This document shows, piece by piece, positions 1 through 8,173 of a stretch of DNA of 18,458 nucleotides. Location: assembly GCA_946478975.1 (NCBI GenBank), contig CAMLEO010000123.1, positions 1-18,458 on the forward strand. The letters are read 5' to 3'. The DNA comes from an uncultured Steroidobacter sp. Its GTDB lineage: Bacteria > Pseudomonadota > Gammaproteobacteria > Steroidobacterales > Steroidobacteraceae. The first letter of the stretch is position 1; each line of letters starts with the position of its first letter. A program made the translations under genes and the position numbers. The notes beneath the pieces are model-generated. The model did not search any database, had not been told where the DNA came from, and was given only the letters and a program-made list of their open reading frames with translations.

Positions 1-389
1 ACATCATCGCGGCACTCGTCATGGTCGTGAACGAGAAGCGCACGGACATCGCAATTCTGCGCACCGTGGGCATGACGCCGCGTGCAGTCGTCGGTGTGTT
101 CATGACGCAAGGTGTGCTCATCGGCTGGTTCGGCGCGCTGCTCGGCTTGGTGTTCGGTCTGTTGATTGCATTCAACGTCGGCACCATCGTGCCGTTCCTG
201 GAAGGAATCGCGGGCGCGAAGATCTTCGATCCCACCGTGTTCGTGATTTCGGACATGCCTTCGGAAGTGCAGTGGCCGCAGGTGATCGCAATTACCATCA
301 CTGCGCTGATTCTCACGGTGCTCGCGACGATTTATCCGGCGCTGCGCGGAGCGGCGACCGAGCCGGCGGATGCGTTGCGCTATGAGTAA
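1..389 (+). CDS. lolC: Lipoprotein-releasing system permease LolC (3' part only)
   Basis: C-terminal part of an inner-membrane permease of the LolCDE ABC transporter, which extracts outer-membrane lipoproteins from the inner membrane and hands them to LolA. The reading frame is open to the window edge (first full codon at base 3), so the start and the periplasmic domain lie outside. What remains is the end of the FtsX-like domain: a cytoplasmic coupling stretch (EKRTDIAILRTVGMTPR) followed by two hydrophobic segments, at about bases 100-190 and 285-350. The ending ALRYE matches my recollection of the E. coli LolC C-terminus, while the next gene looks more like LolE, so I assign lolC here. Its stop codon overlaps the lolE start (ATGAGTAA), which implies translational coupling. 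Family assignment is certain; the C versus E label is less so. Confidence 0.9.
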   Translation, partial: IIAALVMVVNEKRTDIAILRTVGMTPRAVVGVFMTQGVLIGWFGALLGLVFGLLIAFNVGTIVPFLEGIAGAKIFDPTVFVISDMPSEVQWPQVIAITITALILTVLATIYPALRGAATEPADALRYE

Positions 390-1632
390 GCGTTACGAGT
401 TTTTAATAGGGCGGCGCTACCTGCGTTCCAACCGCGGCAATCGCTTCGTTTCATTCATTTCCACGATCTCGATGCTGGGCATCGCCATCGGCGTGGCCGT
501 GCTGATCGTGGTGCTGTCGGTAATGAACGGCTTCGAGCGCGAAGTGCGCGGCCGCATTCTCAATCTCACCTCGCACGCGACCATCAGCGCTTTCGGCTCC
601 GGACTGCCGGACTGGCAAGACACGGCGGCGCGCATCGGCAAACATCCGGAAGTGCTGGCGTCGGCGCCGTACATCGAAGAGCAGGCGCTGCTGCTGGCGG
701 GCGGCAGTAACAGCGGCGCGATCGTGACCGGCGTGCGCCCCGACCTGGAAAGTAAAGTCACATCGATCACGCAGAAAATGGCGGCGGGCTCGTTCGACCA
801 CCTCTCCAAGGGCAGCTTTGGCATCGTGCTGGGCACGGAGCTGGCGAAGGCGCTCGGCGTCAACGTCGGTCAGACGGTCGTGCTCGTGACGCCGCTGCGG
901 GTGATTACGCCCATCGGCGTCATGCCGCGCACGAAAACATTCAAAGTGGTCGGCATCTTCAATGCCGGCATGTATGAGTTCGATCGCAATCTCGCCTACA
1001 TCAACCTGGACGATGCGGCCCGGTTGTATCGGATGGGTGAGCAGGTCACCGGCCTGCGCCTGAAGCTCGCCGATTTGTTTCAAGCACCGTCGCTGGTGCG
1101 CGAGCTGGCGGTGTCGCTCGGCGGCGGTTATTACATCGACGACTGGACGCGCAAGCACGCCAACTTCTTCCGCTCGATTCAGCTCACCAAGTCGGCGATG
1201 TTTCTGATCCTGCTGCTGGTGGTCGCGGTCGCCGCCTTCAACATCGTCTCGACGCTGGTGATGGTGGTGAAGGACAAGAGCTCGGACATTGCCATCCTGC
1301 GCACCATCGGCGCTTCGCCGCGCAGTATCCTCACGATCTTCATGACCCAGGGAACGGCAATCGGTTTGATCGGCACCGCGGCGGGTGTGGCGCTCGGGGT
1401 GCTGATCTCGGTCAACCTGGAAACATTGATCCACGGCTTGGAAGCAGTGCTCGGCGTGCACTTCCTGGACGCGAAGGTTTATTACATCAGCGACCTGCCG
1501 GCGACGGTGCAGTGGCCGGACGTGCTGAAGATCAGCGTCACTACGTTCCTGCTGTGCAGCCTGTCGACGCTCTATCCCGCGTGGCGTGCGGCTCGTACTC
1601 AGCCCGCGCAGTCTCTGCGGCACGATCTATAA
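382..1632 (+). CDS. lolE: Lipoprotein-releasing system permease LolE
   Basis: Second membrane subunit of the LolCDE lipoprotein extractor, 416 residues. It has the MacB/LolC topology: one transmembrane helix near residues 24-48, a large periplasmic domain to about residue 265, then three helices near 270-295, 317-345 and 380-403. The stretch [24 protein letters not shown] is close to E. coli LolE as I recall it. I chose ATG 382 rather than the in-frame ATG at 370 because the protein then begins [15 protein letters not shown], as in the family, and forms the usual 8-base overlap with lolC. A weak ribosome-binding site (GGCGGA) lies upstream. The C-terminal third resembles the preceding gene product, so the two genes are paralogues in tandem. 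lolD follows after 22 bp. Confidence 0.93.
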   Translation: MSKRYEFLIGRRYLRSNRGNRFVSFISTISMLGIAIGVAVLIVVLSVMNGFEREVRGRILNLTSHATISAFGSGLPDWQDTAARIGKHPEVLASAPYIEEQALLLAGGSNSGAIVTGVRPDLESKVTSITQKMAAGSFDHLSKGSFGIVLGTELAKALGVNVGQTVVLVTPLRVITPIGVMPRTKTFKVVGIFNAGMYEFDRNLAYINLDDAARLYRMGEQVTGLRLKLADLFQAPSLVRELAVSLGGGYYIDDWTRKHANFFRSIQLTKSAMFLILLLVVAVAAFNIVSTLVMVVKDKSSDIAILRTIGASPRSILTIFMTQGTAIGLIGTAAGVALGVLISVNLETLIHGLEAVLGVHFLDAKVYYISDLPATVQWPDVLKISVTTFLLCSLSTLYPAWRAARTQPAQSLRHDL

Positions 1633-1654
1633 CGAATCATTTATTGAGAACTGC

Positions 1655-2332
1655 ATGTCCGATCCGGTTTTGGCCTGTAGCAGCTTGACCAAACATTTCC
1701 AGCAGGGCGACACCCGCGTGGAAGTGCTCAAAGGCGTGGACCTGGCGATCTACGCCGGCGAGCGCGTTGCCATCGTCGGTGCTTCAGGCTCTGGCAAGAC
1801 GACGTTGCTGCAGCTGTTGGGCGGCTTGGACCTGCCGACTTCCGGCAGCGTGAGCATCAGCGGTCAGCAGATCAGCCTGCTCTCGGATAAAGATCGCGGC
1901 GACCTGCGCAATCGCGCGCTCGGGTTCGTATATCAGTTCCATCACTTGCTGCCGGAATTCACTGCGCTGGAAAACGTGGCGATGCCGTTGTTGATTCGGC
2001 GCGTGCCGGTGGAAGAAGCGCGCACGCAAGCGCGTCAGCTATTGGAACGAGTCGGCTTGGGCGCGCGACTCGAACATCGTCCAGGTCAGCTCTCCGGTGG
2101 CGAACGCCAGCGCGCGGCCGTCGCGCGTGCGTTGGTGACCAAGCCTCCAGTGGTGTTGGCCGATGAGCCCACCGGCAATCTCGACGGCGCCAACGCGCGC
2201 CAGGTGTTCGAGTTGATGCTGGAGTTGAATCGCGAGTTAGGCACCGCGCTGGTGATCGTCACTCACGCGCCAGAGCTCGCCGCGCGTCTGCAAAGATCGC
2301 TCACTCTGACAGACGGCAAGCTGCAGGGCTGA
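1655..2332 (+). CDS. lolD: Lipoprotein-releasing system ATP-binding protein LolD
   Basis: ATPase subunit of LolCDE, 225 residues, cytoplasmic and docked on LolC and LolE. All ABC motifs are intact: Walker A GASGSGKT at residues 42-49, Q-loop glutamine 94 in [16 protein letters not shown] (typical of LolD), signature LSGGE at 146-150, Walker B ending ADEPTGNLD with Asp170 and Glu171, and switch His204. ATG 1655 is chosen over an in-frame ATG at 1586 inside lolE because it gives the family N-terminus ([15 protein letters not shown]) and has GAGAA just upstream. The gene lies after both permease genes, not between them as in E. coli. The stop is 2 bp from that of the convergent DUF2062 gene, leaving no room for a terminator between them. 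Confidence 0.96.
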   Translation: MSDPVLACSSLTKHFQQGDTRVEVLKGVDLAIYAGERVAIVGASGSGKTTLLQLLGGLDLPTSGSVSISGQQISLLSDKDRGDLRNRALGFVYQFHHLLPEFTALENVAMPLLIRRVPVEEARTQARQLLERVGLGARLEHRPGQLSGGERQRAAVARALVTKPPVVLADEPTGNLDGANARQVFELMLELNRELGTALVIVTHAPELAARLQRSLTLTDGKLQG

Positions 2333-2334
2333 GC

Positions 2335-2877
2335 TCATTTCTCGACTTTTACCGAGGCTTTCGCGTTCGTTGCGCCTTTGCGCTCGTGATACTTGAGCAC
2401 CAGGCTCAGGTGCCACACGGACGCGAGCACGATGTAGCCGCTGATGGCGGCCGTCACTCCTAGCACCAGGCAGCCGAGCAGAAACGGTTTCCAGATCGGC
2501 AGCAGCCCGGTGGTGAGCCATTCCCAGCTCATTTCGAATGCGATGTTGTGCCCGGGGATACCCAACAGGTTGCAGCCGACCCAGTAGGCGGCCACGTACA
2601 TCGGCACCATCGTCAAGGGATTGGCGAGGAACGTGCCGAGGATGGCCGCAGGCATGTTCAAGCGGAACAGCAGCGCCAGCAGCGTCGCGAGCACGATGTG
2701 CACGGGAATGGGGATGAAGGAGATTGCCAGCCCCATCGCGAATGCCCGCGCGACATTGCGGCGGTTGAGCGTCCAGTACACCGGATGCTCCAGCAGCAGG
2801 CGGAACGGCCGCGTGAACCAGCGATCCTTCCAACGATGTCGCTGGCGGCTGAGCGGCTTGAAAATACGTCTGGGCAT
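2335..2877 (-). CDS. DUF2062 domain membrane protein of unknown function
   Basis: A 180-residue inner-membrane protein. After a basic N-terminus (MPRRIFKPLSRQRHRWKDRW) it has hydrophobic segments near residues 57-82, 85-112 and 130-160, with the family-like stretch around ANPLTMVPMY. Homologues that I recall from Pseudomonas also begin MPRRLFK and lie at the same place between the lol genes and comEC, so I chose ATG 2877. ATG 2889 (184 residues) is possible. The longest reading frame (from 2976) would start upstream of the likely promoter and inside comEC, so it is rejected. The function of the domain is not known. It is transcribed alone, towards lolD and away from comEC. Confidence 0.85.
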   Translation of the reverse strand: MPRRIFKPLSRQRHRWKDRWFTRPFRLLLEHPVYWTLNRRNVARAFAMGLAISFIPIPVHIVLATLLALLFRLNMPAAILGTFLANPLTMVPMYVAAYWVGCNLLGIPGHNIAFEMSWEWLTTGLLPIWKPFLLGCLVLGVTAAISGYIVLASVWHLSLVLKYHERKGATNAKASVKVEK

Positions 2878-2911
2878 GGACTGAGGCATGGATCTGGACT
2901 CGCGGGCGACG

Positions 2912-2939
2912 ATTATCTCAGTCGCTGCCGCATTGTTCA
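2912..2939 (-). promoter_or_regulatory. Candidate sigma-70 promoter for the DUF2062 gene
   Basis: Read on the minus strand, GATAAT (2917-2912) is preceded by TGA, an extended -10 element. TGAACA lies 16 bp further upstream (2939-2934) and matches the -35 consensus at 4 of 6 positions. The predicted start of transcription, near 2905, would leave a leader of about 16-28 bases, which supports the shorter start codons for this gene. Prediction by eye only. Confidence 0.45.
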
Positions 2940-2954
2940 CGTGCAGGAGGCGCG

Positions 2955-5225
2955 ATGGATGCGATTGCCTTGGCATTTCTGGCCGGCGACTGCGCTGTCC
3001 AGCTGTGGCCGCGGCTGCCGGCGTTGCATTGGGCGGTGCTCATTGTGCCTGTCGTCGTGGTTGCGCTTACGAGCAGGCAGCGCCCGCTGTACTGGCTAGC
3101 CGCAGCTGCATGCGGAGTTGTGTGGGCATGGTCGCACGCGGCGCTGCGCCTGTCGTCCGATCTGCCCACCGAGCTCGAAGGACGCGACGTCCTGCTCCGA
3201 GGCTTCATTGCATCCTTGCCCGATTCCGATCCCGATCCGCAATTCGTGTTCGATGTCATCGAAGGTCAGCCCGGCATTGCCACGCATGTGCGTCTGACTT
3301 GGTATCGCGCACCCGAGCGGCCTCGGGTGGGCGAGCAGTGGCAATTGATGGTTCGTTTGAAGCGTCGCAACGGGTTCGCGAATCCCGGCGGCTTCGATTA
3401 TGAAGGTCATTTGTTTCGCGACGGTATTGGCGCGACCGGTTACGTGCGCGAGGACGATCGCAATCGTCGTTTGCAATCCGCGTCGCTGCGCTACGCGGTA
3501 GATGAAGTGCGCGGATGGATCGGTGCGCGAATCGCAGCGGCTGTCGGCGATGAGCCCATGCTCGGCGTTCTGCAGGGCCTCGCGATTGGCGACACTCAAG
3601 CGATGACTACGCAGCAGTGGCGAGTGTTCGCCGCGACGGGCACGACACATCTGATGGCGATCTCGGGCCTGCACATCGGGATGATTGCGATGGCGGCGGC
3701 GTGGTGCGGTGGGTTCATCGTTCGCTATCGGCACGCGCAGCGTTTCGGCTGGACAGCCATGCACGGCCAGGTGATCGCTGGCATGTCAGTCGCGTTCATT
3801 TATTCCGTGCTCGCGGGATTGTCAGTGCCGACGCAGCGGACGTTGATCATGCTGTGCATTTACTTCGCGCTGCGCTGGTGTCGTCGCACGCTGGCCTTCG
3901 GGCAGTCGCTGAGCCTGGCGCTGATTGCAGTGTTGATCCTCGATCCTTTCGCGCCGCTCGCCGTCGGCGCGTGGCTGTCGTTCGGTGCCGTTGTGGTGTT
4001 GGTTGTGGCGCTGTCTGGAAGGATGGGCCGTGACGGGATGATCATGAATTTCGCCCGCGTGCAGCTTGCGGCCACGATCGGGCTGGTGCCGCTGCTGCTT
4101 GCGACGTTCGGTGCGCTCTCGCTCGTGTCGCCGTTGGCGAATGTGATAGCGGTGCCGTTGTTCACATTGCTGGTCGTGCCGAGCGTGTTGATCGGCACGC
4201 TGGCTGCCTCGATTCATCCAACGCTGGGCGCAGTCCTGTTGAAGGTGCCGGCGGCGCTGCTCAACGCCAGTTGGCCGATGTTTCAATGGCTCGCCGATCG
4301 ATCGATGTCGATGTGGTACGCGCCGGAACCCTCGTGGCCCGTGTTTGCAGCGCTCGTCTGCGGCGTGCTGTTGCTGATTCTGCCGGCGATCTGGCCGGTG
4401 CGCGTGGTCGGCCTGCTGTTGTGTTTGCCGATCGTTTGCTATCGCGCACCGACACCAGCATCGGGCACGTTCGAGCTCACGGTATTGGATGTGGGGCAGG
4501 GCGCGGCCGCAGTCGTTCGCACACATTCGCACGTGCTTCTCTACGACACCGGGCCGGCGTTTCAATCGGGACGCAGCGCCGCCGAGCTCGCCGTGCTGCC
4601 ATTTTTACGCCACAAAGGCGTGCGTCAATTGGACATGCTTTTGATCAGCCATGGCGATCAGGATCACAGCGGCGGCCTGCCGGCGGTGCTGGCAAATCTG
4701 CCGGTGCAAACGCTGCTGCTCGGGCCGTCGGTGCGCGACACCTCACGAGCGCAGGTCCGCTGCGAACGAGGGCAACAATGGACCTGGGACGGTGTGAGTT
4801 TCACCGTGCTGCATCCGCAGGCTTCGGTGGAGCGCAGTCGCAACGATTCATCTTGCGTCGTATTGATCCGCGGGCGCGACGGTACGACCCTGTTGACCGG
4901 TGACATCGAAGTCGATGCGGAGCGAGCGCTGCTCGATCACGGCGTGCCGCACGTCGACGTAGTCGTTGCCCCTCATCACGGCAGCGGGACTTCATCGAGT
5001 TCGCTATTCGTCGCCGCCACGCGACCGGATGTGACAATTTTTTCCACCGGCTATCGCAACCGCTGGGGAATGCCTCGCGCGGACGTGGTGGAACGCTGGC
5101 AAAAGGCCGGCGCGCGCACCTTCGATACCAGCGTCAGCGGCGCGATTACGGCCACTTTTGCCGCCGGCAAAGTGCAGGTTCGCGAGCAGCGTCACACACG
5201 GCGACGTTACTGGAGCCGGCAATGA
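2955..5225 (+). CDS. comEC: ComEC/Rec2 DNA-uptake channel protein
   Basis: Inner-membrane channel that brings single-stranded DNA into the cytoplasm during natural transformation; 756 residues, full length for the proteobacterial family. Three parts are visible: an N-terminal membrane and DUF4131 region (about 1-180), the polytopic Competence domain (about 210-490) with the hallmark HLMAISGLHIG, and a C-terminal metallo-beta-lactamase-like domain (about 505-730). The last contains DVGQG (512-516), the metal-site motif HGDQDH (566-571), LLTGDIE and PHHGS (His674, His675), so the metal ligands look intact. The start is supported by a perfect AGGAGG at 2945-2950. Diverges from DUF2062 with a 77-bp gap. 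The gene alone does not show competence, since no other com or pil gene is in the window. Confidence 0.95.
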   Translation: MDAIALAFLAGDCAVQLWPRLPALHWAVLIVPVVVVALTSRQRPLYWLAAAACGVVWAWSHAALRLSSDLPTELEGRDVLLRGFIASLPDSDPDPQFVFDVIEGQPGIATHVRLTWYRAPERPRVGEQWQLMVRLKRRNGFANPGGFDYEGHLFRDGIGATGYVREDDRNRRLQSASLRYAVDEVRGWIGARIAAAVGDEPMLGVLQGLAIGDTQAMTTQQWRVFAATGTTHLMAISGLHIGMIAMAAAWCGGFIVRYRHAQRFGWTAMHGQVIAGMSVAFIYSVLAGLSVPTQRTLIMLCIYFALRWCRRTLAFGQSLSLALIAVLILDPFAPLAVGAWLSFGAVVVLVVALSGRMGRDGMIMNFARVQLAATIGLVPLLLATFGALSLVSPLANVIAVPLFTLLVVPSVLIGTLAASIHPTLGAVLLKVPAALLNASWPMFQWLADRSMSMWYAPEPSWPVFAALVCGVLLLILPAIWPVRVVGLLLCLPIVCYRAPTPASGTFELTVLDVGQGAAAVVRTHSHVLLYDTGPAFQSGRSAAELAVLPFLRHKGVRQLDMLLISHGDQDHSGGLPAVLANLPVQTLLLGPSVRDTSRAQVRCERGQQWTWDGVSFTVLHPQASVERSRNDSSCVVLIRGRDGTTLLTGDIEVDAERALLDHGVPHVDVVVAPHHGSGTSSSSLFVAATRPDVTIFSTGYRNRWGMPRADVVERWQKAGARTFDTSVSGAITATFAAGKVQVREQRHTRRRYWSRQ

Positions 5226-5243
5226 TGCTGGTGCAGCGAAAGC

Positions 5244-5252
5244 TGCTAGTAT
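5244..5252 (+). promoter_or_regulatory. Candidate extended -10 promoter for the exbB operon
   Basis: The 77-bp gap between comEC and exbB contains TGC-TAGTAT, an extended -10 element, followed by a GC-rich stretch (GCGGCCGCG). No convincing -35 is seen at 16-18 bp. Predicted transcription start near 5259, giving a leader of about 44 bases. This could separate the exbB-to-phosphatase unit from comEC. Confidence 0.35.
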
Positions 5253-5302
5253 GCGGCCGCGAATTTCACCCCGGCGCTCAACCACGGTCACATACGAAAG
5301 TC

Positions 5303-5929
5303 ATGTTCGAAATCGTGAAAGCCGGCGGCATCATGATGGGGCCCATCATTCTCGCCTCCATCGTCGCCGCGGCCATTTTTCTGGAACGACTCTGGACTCT
5401 GCAAAGCAAACGCGTGCTGCCCGCCGAGCTCACCCAAAAGGTGTGGCGCTGGGTCGAGCAGCGGCAGATCCAGGACAAGCACATCGTCGCGCTTCAGCAG
5501 AACTCGCCGCTCGGCAAGATCCTCGCGGCCGGCCTGCTCAATCGCTATCGCGATCGCACCGTGATCCGCGAGGCCATCGAGGACACGGGCCGGCACGTGG
5601 TGCACGAGCTGGAACGTTTCATCGGCACGCTCGGCACCATCGCATCGATGTCGCCGCTGATGGGCCTGCTCGGCACGGTGTTCGGCATGATCCGCACCTT
5701 CAATGCCATCACCACCACCGGCATCGGCAATCCGGCGACCCTGGCCGGCGGCATCGCCGAGGCGCTGATTACCACTGCTGCGGGCCTTACGGTCGCGATT
5801 CCGGCGCTGCTGGCTTATAAGTTCCTGCGGGGCCGCGTGCAGGCGCTGGTGGTGCAGATGGAGAAAGAAGCCATGAAGCTGGTCGAGGCGCTCGAAACCC
5901 AGGCCGCGCAGGACAGCGAGGCCGCATGA
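5303..5929 (+). CDS. exbB: MotA/TolQ/ExbB family proton-channel protein
   Basis: Inner-membrane protein that, with ExbD, forms a proton-driven motor powering TonB- or Tol-like envelope processes. 208 residues. Three helices are visible: residues 10-30, 106-129 (GTLGTIASMSPLMGLLGTVFGM) and about 144-176 (GGIAEALITTAAGLTVAIPALLAYKF), with the long cytoplasmic loop between the first two as in the family. ATG 5303 is chosen because it starts directly before the first helix (MFEIVKAGGIMMGP); the in-frame ATG at 5222 would overlap comEC and cross the candidate promoter. Overlaps exbD by 4 bases (ATGA). There is no tonB in the window. The order exbB-exbD-lpxK genes is also found in Pseudomonas, so the partner TonB, if any, is elsewhere. 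Confidence 0.93.
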   Translation: MFEIVKAGGIMMGPIILASIVAAAIFLERLWTLQSKRVLPAELTQKVWRWVEQRQIQDKHIVALQQNSPLGKILAAGLLNRYRDRTVIREAIEDTGRHVVHELERFIGTLGTIASMSPLMGLLGTVFGMIRTFNAITTTGIGNPATLAGGIAEALITTAAGLTVAIPALLAYKFLRGRVQALVVQMEKEAMKLVEALETQAAQDSEAA

Positions 5930-6369
5930 AGCTGCAATCCTCGCGCGACCAGGAAGAGCCGGAGTTGAACCTCACGTCGCTGATCGACGTGGTGCTGCTG
6001 CTGCTGATCTTTTTCATGGTGTCGACCACGTTCGTCGACGAGTCGCGCATCCGGCTGCAGCTGCCGAGCGCGAGCACCGAGCCCGCCGCCGAGCAGAAGA
6101 AGGATCCCATCGAGGTGGCCGTCACCGCCAGCGGCGAGTATCGTGTCAACGGCCAGGTGTTGATCAACACCAGCCCGTCGACTTTATCCGCCGCGGTGTC
6201 CAAAATTGCCGGCGAACGGCGAGACCTGCCGGTCACGATCCGGGCCGATGCCAAAGCGACGCATCAGTCGGTGGTGACCGCGATGGACGTGCTGGGGCGG
6301 CTGGGCTTCAAGGCTCTCAGCATCGCCACCGTCAACGATCAAAGTAATGCCGGGAGCAACAACCCCTGA
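5926..6369 (+). CDS. exbD: ExbD/TolR family biopolymer transport protein
   Basis: Partner of ExbB, 147 residues: a short cytoplasmic N-terminus, a single transmembrane helix near residues 17-38 (LTSLIDVVLLLLIFFMVSTTF), and a periplasmic domain. Asp21 at the start of the helix is the conserved proton-carrying aspartate of this family. Starts on the ATGA overlap with exbB, so translation is probably coupled. A 43-bp gap containing the perfect palindrome GGGCGCGCCC (6378-6387) separates it from msbA. Confidence 0.94.
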   Translation: MKLQSSRDQEEPELNLTSLIDVVLLLLIFFMVSTTFVDESRIRLQLPSASTEPAAEQKKDPIEVAVTASGEYRVNGQVLINTSPSTLSAAVSKIAGERRDLPVTIRADAKATHQSVVTAMDVLGRLGFKALSIATVNDQSNAGSNNP

Positions 6370-6412
6370 ACGACTGTGGGCGCGCCCTAAGAACCGCGCC
6401 ATCGCGAGCATC

Positions 6413-8173
6413 ATGTCACCTTCCGATCGCGGCTCGACGGCGCCTGTGCCCAGCGCCTGGCAGACTTACAAACGCCTGATCACTTATCTGCGTCCTCATC
6501 GCGGCATGTTCATGTTGGGCATGCTCGGCGCAGTCGTGTTCTCGGTCAGCATGGTGAGTTTCACGGCGTTCGCCAAAGTCTTCGGCGACGGGACGTTCCA
6601 GAACCGCGATCCGCGCACCATCCTCTGGCTGCCGATCGCGCTGGTCGGTTTGTTTCTATTGCGCGGTCTCGGCGATTTCACGCAGACCTATTGCATGGGC
6701 TACGTGGGCCGCAGCATCGTCAAGCGGCTGCGTGACCAGATCTTCGAGCGCATGGTTCATTTGCCGGTCGGCTATTACGACCGCAATTCCAGCAGCGTGC
6801 TGCTGTCCCGCCTGACCTATAACACCGAGCAGATCGGCCAGGCCGCGACCGACTCGGTATTGATCAGCCTGCGTGAGGCGCTGACCATCATCGGCTCCAT
6901 CATCGCGCTGTTTTATTTGAATGCGCGCCTGGCCACGATCGCATTGATCATGGGCCCGCTGGTGGCGTGGCTCATCGGCATCATCAATCGCAAGTTCCGC
7001 CGCTACGGCCGCCGCATTCAGGATTCGATGGGCGACATCACGCGCATCGCCAAAGAAACATTGGACGCACCGCGGCTGATCAAGGTCTACAACGCCGAGG
7101 ATTACCAGGGCGGGCTGTTCGACGCCATCAACGAACACAACCGTCGTTCCAACATGCGCCTGGTGCTGACCAAAGGTTTGTCCAATCCGGTCGTGCAGAT
7201 GGTGACGGCGACGGGCTCGGCGATCGTGTTGTCGATCGCGATCGCCGATGCGATTGCCGGCCGCACCAGCATGGGCGACCTGCTGGCTTTCTTTGTCGCG
7301 CTGGTCGGCATCGCGCAGCCGCTGCGTTCGCTGGTCGGTGTGTCGGGCCCGTTGCAGCAGGGCATCGCGGCGGGGCAGAGCATATTCGAGCTGCTGGATA
7401 CGCAGCCGGAGCCGCTCGGCGGCGATCTGATCGTCGAGCGCGTGCGCGGCGATATCGAATACAAGAATGTTTCGTTTGCGTACCAGGCTGGCAAGGGCGT
7501 GCAGCTCAACGATGTCAGCCTCAGCATCGCCGCGGGCGAGATGGTCGCCATCGTCGGCAAGACCGGCAGCGGCAAGTCGACCTTGGTGAATCTGCTGCCG
7601 AGATTTTATGACGCGGACTCGGGCGAGATTCGCATCGACGGTCACGAGCTGCGTGAGTATCAACTGCGCAGCCTGCGAGAGCAGATCGCGGTTGTCAGCC
7701 AGGAAGTGGTGCTGTTCAACGATACGATTCGCGCCAACATCGCGTTCGGTCGCAAGGCGTCGAATGAAGAGATCGAGCGCGCGGCGGAAGTTGCATTGGT
7801 CATGGACTTCGTGCGCGAGTTGCCTGAAGGGCTCGACACCATCGTCGGCGATCGCGGCGTGCTGCTGTCCGGCGGTCAGCGCCAACGCATTTCCATCGCT
7901 CGCGCGCTGCTGAAGAACGCGCCTATCTTGATTCTTGACGAAGCGACGTCCGCGCTCGATACCGAGTCGGAACGTTTCATCCAGGCGGCGCTCGAAAAGC
8001 TCATGCACAACCGCACGACGCTGGTGATCGCGCATCGACTCTCGACGGTCGAAAATGCCGATCGCATCGTGGTGCTCGAAGCCGGGCGGATCGTGGAGAG
8101 CGGCACGCACGCCGAACTGCTCGCGAAGCAGGGACAATACGCGCTGCTGCACAGCCTGCAGTTCAAGGCGTGA
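6413..8173 (+). CDS. msbA: Lipid A export ATP-binding/permease protein MsbA
   Basis: Homodimeric ABC flippase that moves core-lipid A across the inner membrane at the expense of ATP. 586 residues, close to E. coli MsbA (582). The N-terminal half carries six hydrophobic segments; the C-terminal ATPase has Walker A GKTGSGKST (382-390), signature LSGGQ (485-489), Walker B ending in Asp509-Glu510 within ILILDEATSALD, and switch His541 in IAHRLST. ATG 6413 gives MSPSDRGSTAPVPSAWQTYKRL; the in-frame ATG at 6347 lies inside exbD and adds an unlikely basic extension. The stop overlaps the lpxK start (GTGA). The msbA-lpxK pairing is the same as in E. coli and supports a true MsbA rather than a generic exporter. 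Confidence 0.95.
   Translation: MSPSDRGSTAPVPSAWQTYKRLITYLRPHRGMFMLGMLGAVVFSVSMVSFTAFAKVFGDGTFQNRDPRTILWLPIALVGLFLLRGLGDFTQTYCMGYVGRSIVKRLRDQIFERMVHLPVGYYDRNSSSVLLSRLTYNTEQIGQAATDSVLISLREALTIIGSIIALFYLNARLATIALIMGPLVAWLIGIINRKFRRYGRRIQDSMGDITRIAKETLDAPRLIKVYNAEDYQGGLFDAINEHNRRSNMRLVLTKGLSNPVVQMVTATGSAIVLSIAIADAIAGRTSMGDLLAFFVALVGIAQPLRSLVGVSGPLQQGIAAGQSIFELLDTQPEPLGGDLIVERVRGDIEYKNVSFAYQAGKGVQLNDVSLSIAAGEMVAIVGKTGSGKSTLVNLLPRFYDADSGEIRIDGHELREYQLRSLREQIAVVSQEVVLFNDTIRANIAFGRKASNEEIERAAEVALVMDFVRELPEGLDTIVGDRGVLLSGGQRQRISIARALLKNAPILILDEATSALDTESERFIQAALEKLMHNRTTLVIAHRLSTVENADRIVVLEAGRIVESGTHAELLAKQGQYALLHSLQFKA

Noticed and set aside
451..1623. 390-codon open frame on the minus strand opposite lolE
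   Set aside because: Shadow of lolE with the same biased composition and no family resemblance.
2878..2976. Upstream extension of the DUF2062 gene to ATG 2976
   Set aside because: It overlaps the comEC start and its SD, passes through the candidate promoter, and is not matched by the homologues I recall.
6378..6387. Perfect palindrome GGGCGCGCCC between exbD and msbA
   Set aside because: Ten GC-only bases are expected by chance in this composition, and no loop or flanking signal is present.
6656..8152. 498-codon open frame on the minus strand opposite msbA
   Set aside because: Its composition (Ala, Arg, His, Asp, Gln rich) is that of a shadow frame in GC-rich DNA; msbA is full length with all motifs.
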